A stretch of DNA of 64,000 bases from assembly GCA_963765555.1 (NCBI GenBank), contig CAVXWX010000007.1:88124-152123 (forward strand), given 5' to 3'. Below the pieces are notes generated by a model. That model was not told the DNA's origin. It worked only from the letters and a program-made list of their open reading frames with translations, and ran no database searches. How positions within the stretch are numbered: the first letter of the stretch is position 1; each line of letters begins with the position of its first letter. This document shows positions 56,589-64,000 of this stretch, in pieces. The translations under genes and the position numbers were made by a program. This DNA comes from JL08 sp963765555. Its GTDB lineage: Bacteria; Pseudomonadota; Alphaproteobacteria; Rhodobacterales; Rhodobacteraceae.

Positions 56589-58171
56589 GACGCCGGCTCC
56601 GATCCGCCATGGCCGGCCCCATCCTTGCCACCGGTCGCCATCAGCAGGCCCACAGCCTCCTTGTTGGCGGTGCGGCCGTCGATGATGTCGACGATCCGGC
56701 CGCGGTACATGATGGCGATGCGGTCCGAGATCTCGAGCACCTCGTCGAGCTCAGCCGATACCAGCAGCACAGCCGTGCCGGCATCGCGTTTGCGGATGAT
56801 CTGCTTGTGGATGAACTCGATGCTGCCAACGTCAAGGCCCCTGGTGGGCTGATCGAGTACGAGAAGCTTGAGCTCCCGGTCGAACTCCCGGGCCACGATG
56901 AGCTTCTGCTGGTTCCCGCCTGAAAGCGTCCCGGCGGTCACGCTTGCCGCCGGTGTGCGCACGTCGTACTGCTCGATGGCCTCGTCGGCGCGCGCCGCGA
57001 TGGCGCTCTCGTCCCGCACGAGGCCGTGCGAATAGGGTTCCATGTAGTAATCGGTGAGAACGGCGTTGTCGGTCAGGGGGAACGACAGCACCAGGCCGAA
57101 GCGATGGCGGTCGGCCGGGACGTAGGCGACGTTCTTGCCGTGCAGCTCGCGCGGACCATCAGTGGTCACGTCGTCGCCATCGAGCACGATCGACCCGCTC
57201 CGGGGCTGGCGCAGGCCGGTGATGGCCTCGACCAGCTCGTCCTGGCCGTTGCCGGCCACGCCGGCGATGCCGAGGATCTCGCCGGCGTGGACCTCGAAGT
57301 CCACGCCGTCGACGACGTCGCCACCGTGCCTGCCCGCCACACGCAGGTCCGTGACCGTCAGCATCGGCCCCGCGGGATGGCTTTCGCCACGGTCGACGGT
57401 CAGCTGCACCTCGCGACCGACCATCAGCTCGGCGAGGTCGTCTTCGTCGGTCTCGCTGGGGATGCGGCTGCCGACGACCTTGCCCCGACGGATGACCGTG
57501 ATGCGGTCGGCGATCTCGAGGACCTCGTAGAGCTTGTGACTGATGAAGATGATGCTGTGGCCCTCGGCCGCCAGACGCCGCAACACGGCGAAGATCTCGA
57601 CCGTCTCCTGGGGCGTGAGCACCGCCGTCGGCTCGTCGAGCACGAGGATGCGCGCATCGCGATACAGCGCCTTGAGGATCTCGACACGCTGCTGCCACCC
57701 GACCGAGAGGTCGCCGACCTTCTGGTCGGGGTCCAGCTCGAAGCCGAACCGAGTGCCCAGCTCACGGATCCGACGACGTGCTTCTGCCTGGTCGAGGAAG
57801 ACCGGGCCGCGCATGGCCTCCTTGCCGAGGAGGACGTTGTCCGCGACGGTGAGGACCGGCACCAGCATGAAGTGCTGGTGAACCATGCTGATGCCCCGGT
57901 CGATGGCATCGGTCGGATCCTCGATCTCGATGACCTTGCCATCGAGCAGGATCTCACCCTCGTCTGGTTTGGCCAGGCCGTAGAGGACGTTCATGAGCGT
58001 CGACTTGCCGGCGCCGTTCTCGCCTAGCAGGGCGTGGATCTCGCCCGGCTGCACGTCGAGGTCGATGCCGTCGTTGGCGACCACGCCGGGATAGCGCTTG
58101 GTGATGCCTCGCATCTCGAGCGCCGGCGCTGCCACCGTCTTGGTTCGTTCGGTCGCGGTCGAGTCCGTCAC
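56585..58171 (-). CDS. ABC transporter ATP-binding protein, two ABC domains, nucleoside/sugar type
   Basis: A protein of 528 residues from the GTG at 58171, which has GAGGGAGG upstream. Two ABC modules as in RbsA/YufO: the first with GENGAGKSTLMNVLYG, LSVGWQQRVEIL and LDEPTAVLTPQE, the second with GVAGNGQDELVEAITG, LSGGNQQKLIVAREF and LDQPTRGLDVGS. It energises the adjoining permease with the BMP-type binding protein upstream, likely for uptake of nucleosides or purines. The C-terminus is low complexity. Confidence 0.93.
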   Translation of the reverse strand: MTDSTATERTKTVAAPALEMRGITKRYPGVVANDGIDLDVQPGEIHALLGENGAGKSTLMNVLYGLAKPDEGEILLDGKVIEIEDPTDAIDRGISMVHQHFMLVPVLTVADNVLLGKEAMRGPVFLDQAEARRRIRELGTRFGFELDPDQKVGDLSVGWQQRVEILKALYRDARILVLDEPTAVLTPQETVEIFAVLRRLAAEGHSIIFISHKLYEVLEIADRITVIRRGKVVGSRIPSETDEDDLAELMVGREVQLTVDRGESHPAGPMLTVTDLRVAGRHGGDVVDGVDFEVHAGEILGIAGVAGNGQDELVEAITGLRQPRSGSIVLDGDDVTTDGPRELHGKNVAYVPADRHRFGLVLSFPLTDNAVLTDYYMEPYSHGLVRDESAIAARADEAIEQYDVRTPAASVTAGTLSGGNQQKLIVAREFDRELKLLVLDQPTRGLDVGSIEFIHKQIIRKRDAGTAVLLVSAELDEVLEISDRIAIMYRGRIVDIIDGRTANKEAVGLLMATGGKDGAGHGGSEPAS

Positions 58172-58220
58172 GACGCCGCCGGATCCTCCCTCACGATCCC
58201 TCCATCGTGTCTGGAAGAGT

Positions 58221-58249
58221 AGCGGGCCGACCAAAGTGGTCGGCCCGCT
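58221..58249 (-). promoter_or_regulatory. Perfect 13-bp hairpin between the binding protein and ATPase genes
   Basis: AGCGGGCCGACCA (58221-58233) pairs fully with TGGTCGGCCCGCT (58237-58249) around a 3-base loop. No T run follows on the minus strand. It sits in the 111-base gap between binding-protein and ATPase genes, where such hairpins protect or partly terminate transcripts so that binding protein is made in excess. Confidence 0.7.
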
Positions 58250-58282
58250 GGTCCTTCAGCCTGAAATCGCTTACGCCTCTGA

Positions 58283-59350
58283 CTAGCCGAGGGTCTGCAC
58301 GCAGAAACCGGTGTCGGGGTTCTGCTCGCAGGCCTGGAGTGAGCCGTCAGCCAGCCCGGCCTCCGCGGCCGCGAGCGCGGCGAGCGTGTCCTCGCTGATC
58401 ATGTCCTCGAACTCGTGGAACGACGAAAGGCCCACGTCCTGGGTGTCGATGCCGAGGACGTTGGTGCCCGGGGTGGCCGTGCCAGCGACGATGTTCACGA
58501 TCGCGTCATTGACGTTCTTGGACAGCTTCTTCTCGGCGCTCACGATCGTGCACGCGGCCGTCTCCGGGGTGGAGATGTACTGGTCGACGTCGACGCCGAT
58601 GGCGTTGATGCCGGCGTCACAGGCTGCCTGCAGCACACCGTTGCCGGTGAGGCCGGCGACCTGGAACATGACGTCGATGTCGGGATCCTGCGCCAGCAGC
58701 TGCTGCGTGAAGGCCTGGCCACCCGCCGGATCGGCGAACGCAGCCGCATCCGGCTGGGTCGAGACATACGCGACCACGACCTCGACGTCCGGGTTCACCG
58801 AGAGCGCACCCTGGGCGTAGCCCTCGATGTAGTTGACGACGGCCGGGATGACCGGAGTGCCGCCGACGGCGCCGATGTGACCGGTCTCGCTGACCGAGGC
58901 CGCCACGATCCCGGCGAGGTAGCCGGGCTCCTGCTCGCGCCACTGGATGCCGATGTAGTTCTCGAGGCCCTCTGGTACGCCCTGGTCGACGCCGATGAAG
59001 TTGATGTCAGGGTTGGCCTCTGCCGCGTTCGCGGTGTCCTCACCAGCGGCGAAGCCGACCGTCACGATGATGTCGTACTGCTGATCGACGAAGGCCTGGA
59101 TGTTGGGAGCGATGTCCGCGGACGCCTGGCTGATGGCGAACTGCGGCTCGGCGGCGCCGATGGCCTCAGCCCCGGCCTGCGTGCCTTCCCACGAGAACTG
59201 GTTGAAGTTGCGGTCGTTGATCGTGCCCACGTCCGTGACGAGGCCGATCTTCAGATCTGAGCCATCCTGGGCTGCGACCACGGCCGCGCCGGTGAGGGCG
59301 CCGGTGGCTGCGAGCGTGAGCGCCAGGGATGCGGTGGTGAACCTGCGCAT
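58283..59350 (-). CDS. BMP family ABC transporter substrate-binding protein
   Basis: A protein of 355 residues. The Sec signal peptide (MRRFTTASLALTLAATGALTG) ends near AVVAAQDG; there is no lipobox cysteine, so it is not an obvious lipoprotein. The PnrA/Bmp domain has KIGLVTDVGTINDRNFNQFSWEG in pieces, VGFAAGEDTANAAEANP, FIGVDQGV, GIVAASVSETGHIGAVGG and GNGVLQAACDAGINAIGVD. Family members bind purine nucleosides. AGGAGGAA lies before the ATG. First gene of the ABC operon. Confidence 0.92.
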   Translation of the reverse strand: MRRFTTASLALTLAATGALTGAAVVAAQDGSDLKIGLVTDVGTINDRNFNQFSWEGTQAGAEAIGAAEPQFAISQASADIAPNIQAFVDQQYDIIVTVGFAAGEDTANAAEANPDINFIGVDQGVPEGLENYIGIQWREQEPGYLAGIVAASVSETGHIGAVGGTPVIPAVVNYIEGYAQGALSVNPDVEVVVAYVSTQPDAAAFADPAGGQAFTQQLLAQDPDIDVMFQVAGLTGNGVLQAACDAGINAIGVDVDQYISTPETAACTIVSAEKKLSKNVNDAIVNIVAGTATPGTNVLGIDTQDVGLSSFHEFEDMISEDTLAALAAAEAGLADGSLQACEQNPDTGFCVQTLG

Positions 59351-59497
59351 GCGTTCCTCCTCTGGTCCGGGTCGCTGCACTCGCGCACCCGGGCGGGTCT
59401 TACCGTCCAGCACCACACCGTGGGACGGGCACTGGGGGCATCGTAACTGGTTCCGTACACCGGTGAAAGACGTGGACGCCGCGGTCGGTGACGAGTC

Positions 59498-61090
59498 CTA
59501 CCCGTTGGTCACGCGGACCTGGTCGACGGCTGCTTCGACGATGGCGTCGCCGCCGGCATCGACCGCCTCGAGCTCGATGGCCACGCGCTTCCCGGCCAGC
59601 TCGGTCGGGATCCGCTTGTCGAGGGCGCGCCAGCGGGGAGCCTGCCTGGTGCCGTTGCCGGGGACCTTGTGCAGCACCTTCACGCGTTTGCCGTCGCTGT
59701 CGATGAGGCGCACGGCGAAGCCGTCGTCAGGCCCGGACGAGGCGGACATGCCCACCCAGTAGCGCAGCTTGACTCGGCCCTTCCCGTTGGCCGGGACGGT
59801 GAAGTAGGGGGAGCGGGCCGTCGTCCGTCCGCCGTCGACGTCATGGTCAGGCTGTCGACCAGTGACGAGCACGGCCCGGCCGGAGACCGCGGCGCCCAGC
59901 TGGAACGGGCTCTTCAGCGGATCGCCACGTTGCCAGAGGCCATCGCTGGCGGTATCGGTGCCGCGCGCGTTCACCTGCCAGCCGCGGGCGACCTCGAAGT
60001 CGTCGTAGAGGGGACCGCAGTTGTTCTTGGCCGCGCGTGACCCCAGTGCGCCATAGGGACAGACGGCCCGGCCCATGAGATAGAGCACCGCGTCTCGGTT
60101 GCGCCTGGTCTCGCGCGCGATGACCTCGTCAGGCGGGTACCAGTGTCGTGTCGTGCCGCCGCCGGTCGGATACAGCTCGAAGGTGAACGAGAAGATGCGA
60201 TGGCGCGCGTACATCCAGTCGATCATGTCTCCGTCGGTGGGGTACAGCGCGCTCGACTGCCTGGCGCGGTAGCCGTTCGACCGGGCCATCGTCTTGCCCA
60301 TGGCCTTGAAGGCCTCGAGGTCGAGTGCGGTCATGTCCGACGGCAGGTCCCGCCGGGTATAGGCGTACGGCCAGAGCACGAGCTCGCCGGCAGTATGAAA
60401 GGTGATATGCGTGCGGATGCGCTGCCGGCCGTTGACGACGCGGCTGTTGACGAAGTCACGAACGGCGCGAACCTCGGGTGCCGACCAGGGCCGTGGGCCA
60501 CGGTAGTCGTGGGCACCAGGCTTGCCGGAGGAACCGCCGCAGCAGCCGAACTGGTAGCCGTAATTGCGGTTGAGGTCGGTGCCCAGCTTGCTCGAGCCCG
60601 GCGTGGCCTGCCGATTCTTGCGCCAGGAGCGGTAGGGGGAGCCGGTGAGGTCGTACTGCAGCCCGTCGGGATTCACCATGAAGAGGATCCAGGTGCGGCG
60701 CCCGTCGACCAGCCTGGTCACGCGCCTGCCGAGGTCGGTCTTGCGGCCGTACTGGTTGGTGAGCAGGTCGAGGATGTAGATCGGCATCTCGGCGCTGAGG
60801 TGCTCGCGCGCGTGGTGGAGCCCGTCGAAGAGCACCTCGGGCTCACGCTCGTCGCGTCCAGGTCGGTCGCTCACTTCTGCGACCCACAGCTTGCGCCCCT
60901 GATAGCTGTTGCCGATGGAGAGAAGCCGCACGATCCCCGGGTGCTTGGCCGCCACCGACTTGATGTGGCTGACCATCTCGGGATAGGAGTGGTACCGGGA
61001 GTCCTTGGCGGGGTAGTCGGCCGCGGCCGCTGGCAGGGCGGCGCTGGCGAGGAGGACGCACGCGAGGACGAAGGCCAGGGTGGAACGCAT
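59498..61090 (-). CDS. Secreted M14 zinc carboxypeptidase
   Basis: A protein of 530 residues. The signal peptide is MRSTLAFVLACVLLASAALPAAAA. Zinc ligands are H93 and E96 (HHAREH), with GTDLNRNYGYQFG of the substrate site, HITFHTAGEL (third ligand) and the catalytic glutamate in FTFELYPTGG, as in actinobacterial carboxypeptidase T-like enzymes. From about 385 is a C-terminal beta-sandwich (LYDDFEVARGWQVN to DQVRVTNG), probably a binding domain. It lies upstream of the binding protein gene in the same direction, 147 bases away, so a separate transcript is likely. Confidence 0.9.
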   Translation of the reverse strand: MRSTLAFVLACVLLASAALPAAAADYPAKDSRYHSYPEMVSHIKSVAAKHPGIVRLLSIGNSYQGRKLWVAEVSDRPGRDEREPEVLFDGLHHAREHLSAEMPIYILDLLTNQYGRKTDLGRRVTRLVDGRRTWILFMVNPDGLQYDLTGSPYRSWRKNRQATPGSSKLGTDLNRNYGYQFGCCGGSSGKPGAHDYRGPRPWSAPEVRAVRDFVNSRVVNGRQRIRTHITFHTAGELVLWPYAYTRRDLPSDMTALDLEAFKAMGKTMARSNGYRARQSSALYPTDGDMIDWMYARHRIFSFTFELYPTGGGTTRHWYPPDEVIARETRRNRDAVLYLMGRAVCPYGALGSRAAKNNCGPLYDDFEVARGWQVNARGTDTASDGLWQRGDPLKSPFQLGAAVSGRAVLVTGRQPDHDVDGGRTTARSPYFTVPANGKGRVKLRYWVGMSASSGPDDGFAVRLIDSDGKRVKVLHKVPGNGTRQAPRWRALDKRIPTELAGKRVAIELEAVDAGGDAIVEAAVDQVRVTNG

Positions 61091-61435
61091 CGGTCCAGAT
61101 GGTACGGGGTCGGTCGCGAGCAGTCCGCCAGTACTGCTCAGAGGGCGGCATCGGTCCCATGTTGTGGTCTGCCACGTTGCGGTGAGGTCGTGGGACGTGT
61201 GGTGGGATCACGCCTCAAAGAGACGGTGACGCGGGACAACGAATATGGCCAACAGGTACTAGTACCGATTGCCAAACGTCATGGCCGTCGTGAGACTTGC
61301 TGACCTGCGGACTTGCTCCGCGGTGGCCGGAAATCATGTCCGGCGTACTTATTCGACTCCGAGCGGAGTAAGTATCCATCGGCTATCGGGGGCTCAGAGG
61401 CAAATCGGGCACCCCACCCGAGAAGAGAGGCATCG
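61091..61435. other. Divergent intergenic region with stem-loops
   Basis: These 345 bases hold no gene. They must carry promoters for the carboxypeptidase (minus) and the surface protein (plus). The right half has several possible hairpins: CCGGA...TCCGG around 61,327-61,343, then a compound stem GTACTT...ACTCC-GAGC-GGAGT-AAGTA at about 61,345-61,375, and a GGGG...CCCC pairing around 61,388-61,415. AGAGAGG precedes the ATG at 61,436. I recognised no known riboswitch class. Confidence 0.5.
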
Positions 61436-64000
61436 ATGTACTCGTACACCCGTCGCGGACCCGGCAAGGGCACCGCATTGCTGGCGGTCCTGCAAGCGAT
61501 CCTGTTGTTGTCAGCCCTGGTGCTGACACCGGCAGCGGTCATCGCCCAGGAATCCGACCCAGAGGCCAGCCAAACGCCGAGCGCCGAGACGACGGGCCAG
61601 CCCGCCGCAGAGGCCCTGGCCGAACCAGCTCCGGCGGAGCCGAAGGCTGAGCCCAAGCCCGCACCCAAGGCTCAGCCCGCACCCAAGGCCCAGCCCGAAC
61701 CCAAGGCTCAGCCCGCACCCAAGGCCCAGCCTGAGGTCGAGAAGACCCTTAGCGAGCAGGGCCTGACCATCCGCTTCTTCCCCCAGAAGGTGAAGGTCGC
61801 CCTCGGTGGCAAGGTCATCGTGGGTGCTTACCTCTGTCCCAAGAACGACAAGACGCCCTTCGGTGGAGCCAAGGGCAGCGGTGATCCCACCGACTACTGC
61901 GATCCGGTCCGCGTCAAGTGGACCGCCACCGATGGTGCGCGCCTCTCGAACACCTTCGGCAAGAAGACTCGCCTCACCCTCATCAGTGACGCTGCGCCCG
62001 TTCGCCTCACGGCCACCGTCGACGATCTCAAGCGACCAACCAAGGTCATCGTCAAGGAGAAGGCCGCCAAGGTCCGTCCGGACGCGGTGCCCAAGCGTGA
62101 GCTCGAGCAGCTGCAGCAGCAGCAGCAGCCTAAGAGCGAGACCCCTATCAGCGAGACCCCGATCAGCGAGACCCCCACGGTCGAAACGCCGAAGGTCGAC
62201 CCGCCCAAGGGTGACCCCGCCGACGACTGCCTCGTCGATCCGGTGAGTGGCGAATGCCTCCCCGAGGCCCCGGTCGAGGAGCCCACCGCGGCCCCCGCCG
62301 AGCCGGTCGAGGAGCCCACCGCGGCCCCCGCCGAGCCGGTCGAGGAGCCCACCGCGGCCCCCGCCGAGCCGGTCGAGGAGCCCACCGCGGCCCCCGCCGA
62401 GCCGGTCGAGGAGCCGGCCGAATGCCTGGTCGATCCAGTGACCGGCGATTGTCTCGCCGAGGTGCCCGGTGGCGTCGACGCCCCCGAGCCGCCCGTGGTC
62501 GAGGAGCCCACCCAGGCCCCGGCCGAGCCCAAGGCTCAGCAGCCCAAGGCCACCAAGGAACCCACCATCAGCGGCACCTCGAGCATCCGCGCTCCAGCTG
62601 CCCGCGGCCTGAGCGTCGCCGGCATCGCCTCCGATATCGAAGGCCGCATGGCCAACGGCTCACAAGCCACCTGTATCCGCTATGACCCACAGGACGGCAA
62701 CGCCAGCCGGACCGAGTGGGTGCCCTTCACCTCCGGGTCGGAGACTTGGGACATCGCCTGGATGGCCCACGGCCGGACCGACAGCAACTGTCCCTCCGAA
62801 CTGACCATCCTCAGTGGCAACAAGCAGAGCGCGATCGGCTTCTCGCCCTCGACCGTCAACGACATCGACCCCGGTGAGGACTTCCTCCTGGGCACGATGT
62901 GGCACGCCAACAACCCCATCCAGGGCAACAACCGGTTCGACGGCGACATGGGCGTTCGTCTGACGCTGGGCAACCAGACGGTGAACTACACCTTCCCCTG
63001 GACGCTCAACGAGACGCCCAATAACGCCAGCCCCGCGACCAACCCCGCCAACAACGACATCCTCACGTTCTCCGACACGACCGGCAACACGCCGATCGTC
63101 ATCGACGGAATCTCGTACAACCTGATCCTCAAGGGCTTCCGTGGCAACGGCAGCGGGGCCATCGGCAGCACGCCGAACGCTTGCCCCACGACCGCGTCCG
63201 GCACCCCCATGGCCCAGTTCATCACCGTCGAGACCAGGCAGACGACCGCTTGTCTGTACGCGGCCCTCGAGCAGGTTCGCCCGCTGACCGTCCTGAAGCT
63301 GGTCGACGGTGACTTCAGTGGCCAGCCCGACTTCGGCTTCGAGTCCGACAGCACCCGTGGCGGCTCCGACTGGGACGCGCCCAACAGCTGGAGCCTCGAA
63401 CCCGGTGAGAGCTACGGCCCCTTCGGCTTCATCCCTGATGCCGAGACCGTCACCATCACCGAGGATTCGCTCCCGCCCAACTGGGGCCTCCAGAGCATCG
63501 TGTGCCGGGACGGCAACGGCGACGCGCTCGGCAACGGTGAGTACACCGTGCAGCTGGGCAGCAACCGGGTCCTCCTTGACAACGTCGGCTTCGCGGACTC
63601 CGCGGCCGAGGCACCCATCGTCTGCTTCTTCACCAATGAGAAGCTGACCGGCACCCTCGTCGTCCGCAAGGTCGTGGACAACAGTGCCGGCGGCACCGCC
63701 GAGGCTACGGACTTCGCCTTCGACGTGGCCGGTCCCGACGCCCAGGGTCCGCTCCCGTTCTCCCAGGACGGCGCTGACCCGCTGCTTGGCAGGAACGCCC
63801 TCATCGTCACCGCGGGGACCTACTCGGTCACCGAGAGTGCGCCCATCGTGCCCGGCTACGCCGAGAGCTATGACAACTGCTCGAACGTGGACGTGCAAGC
63901 GGGCCAGACAGAGACCTGCATCATCACCAACACGGCGCTGGCGCCCACGCTCCAGCTCGTGAAGGTCGTCGACAACGGCAACACCGGCGCCGACAGCGAC
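61436..64000 (+). CDS. Large secreted surface protein with Pro-rich repeats, 3' end outside
   Basis: At least 855 residues, with the frame open to the right edge. A signal peptide (LLAVLQAILLLSALVLTPAAVIAQ) is followed by PAPKAQ-type proline/alanine/lysine repeats, a folded domain (LTIRFFPQKVKVALGGKVIV onward with paired Cys), a ETPIS repeat run and an acidic EEPTAAPAEP run. Two near-identical CLVDPVSGECL and CLVDPVTGDCL motifs flank the last. From about residue 405 is a domain like choice-of-anchor K (FLLGTMWHANNPI), then prealbumin/SpaA-like beta domains with LVVRKVVDNSAGG and LQLVKVVDNG. It is probably cell-surface anchored; the C-terminus is outside. Confidence 0.8.
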   Translation, partial: MYSYTRRGPGKGTALLAVLQAILLLSALVLTPAAVIAQESDPEASQTPSAETTGQPAAEALAEPAPAEPKAEPKPAPKAQPAPKAQPEPKAQPAPKAQPEVEKTLSEQGLTIRFFPQKVKVALGGKVIVGAYLCPKNDKTPFGGAKGSGDPTDYCDPVRVKWTATDGARLSNTFGKKTRLTLISDAAPVRLTATVDDLKRPTKVIVKEKAAKVRPDAVPKRELEQLQQQQQPKSETPISETPISETPTVETPKVDPPKGDPADDCLVDPVSGECLPEAPVEEPTAAPAEPVEEPTAAPAEPVEEPTAAPAEPVEEPTAAPAEPVEEPAECLVDPVTGDCLAEVPGGVDAPEPPVVEEPTQAPAEPKAQQPKATKEPTISGTSSIRAPAARGLSVAGIASDIEGRMANGSQATCIRYDPQDGNASRTEWVPFTSGSETWDIAWMAHGRTDSNCPSELTILSGNKQSAIGFSPSTVNDIDPGEDFLLGTMWHANNPIQGNNRFDGDMGVRLTLGNQTVNYTFPWTLNETPNNASPATNPANNDILTFSDTTGNTPIVIDGISYNLILKGFRGNGSGAIGSTPNACPTTASGTPMAQFITVETRQTTACLYAALEQVRPLTVLKLVDGDFSGQPDFGFESDSTRGGSDWDAPNSWSLEPGESYGPFGFIPDAETVTITEDSLPPNWGLQSIVCRDGNGDALGNGEYTVQLGSNRVLLDNVGFADSAAEAPIVCFFTNEKLTGTLVVRKVVDNSAGGTAEATDFAFDVAGPDAQGPLPFSQDGADPLLGRNALIVTAGTYSVTESAPIVPGYAESYDNCSNVDVQAGQTETCIITNTALAPTLQLVKVVDNGNTGADSD
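62273..62404 (+). repeat. Four exact 33-bp tandem repeats within the surface protein gene
   Basis: The unit encodes VEEPTAAPAEP and is repeated four times with identical codons at 62273, 62306, 62339 and 62372, with a fifth start at 62405 (VEEPAE). Identity at synonymous sites suggests recent duplication and likely length variation among strains. Confidence 0.92.

Noticed and set aside
62273..62404. CRISPR array
   Set aside because: Repeats are head to tail with no spacers and lie in frame within a coding region.
55718..64000. Genomic island acquired by the roseobacter
   Set aside because: There is no integrase, tRNA or repeat at the border, the join disrupts two genes at once, and there is a short stretch of microhomology; an artefact is simpler.

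Overview
The window joins two unrelated genomes. Bases 1 to about 55,717 are alphaproteobacterial, most likely Rhodobacterales (Roseobacter group). The signs are a Sat-CysC fusion, an Hsp20-DUF1150 pair, an H-type lectin, DUF1489 and DUF2125 genes, adenosylcobalamin-dependent NrdJ, an atpHAGDC cluster without F0 genes, and hisG-hisZ-hisS. Bases from about 55,718 to the end have much higher G+C and carry a Bmp-type ABC transporter operon, a secreted M14 carboxypeptidase and the start of a large secreted repeat protein. That gene content and codon use point to a high-G+C bacterium, probably an actinobacterium. The join lies inside hisS and inside an ABC permease gene at once, at an 8-base stretch that fits both. 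I read it as a chimeric contig rather than natural transfer.

Layout, left to right. 1-10 kb: end of trxB, sat/cysC, an acyl-CoA ligase, a family 10 glycosyltransferase, hsp20 with DUF1150 under a heat-shock promoter, purE-purK, an orphan phnM with a secreted hydrolase gene, and a Nudix hydrolase. 10-20 kb: a DMT exporter, a beta-hydroxyacid dehydrogenase, groES-groEL behind a CIRCE operator, a TraB/GumN protein, a PD-(D/E)XK protein, Mn-dependent pyrophosphatase, a HlyC-like acyltransferase with a Hint protein, and a HAD hydrolase. 20-32 kb: MaoC hydratase, ribF, threonine aldolase, prs, an H-type lectin, an FkbM methyltransferase and the F1 ATP synthase operon. 32-43 kb: gloB, clpA, an ABC-F protein, an SHMT-like enzyme with a divergent LysR regulator, and a MotA/ExbB-like plus OmpA-like pair. 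43-55.7 kb: chaC, DUF2125, hisC-tyrC-extensin, rpsD, a second Hint protein, nrdJ, DUF1489 and hisS-hisZ-hisG. 55.7-64 kb: the high-G+C segment.

Most genes are housekeeping: sulfur assimilation, purine, flavin, histidine and aromatic amino acid synthesis, energy, proteostasis and deoxynucleotide synthesis. Nine single frame breaks interrupt genes that must work (atpD twice, clpA, hisG, hisZ and others). Nearly all are repaired by removing or adding one base, so they look like consensus errors and not gene decay.

The most unusual biological signals are a Cro/C1-type helix-turn-helix inserted in the class II ribonucleotide reductase, in an AT-rich patch of the gene; a HlyC-like toxin acyltransferase translationally coupled to a small secreted-type Hint protein; and a perfect DnaA box with an NrdR-like site in the short gap before nrdJ.
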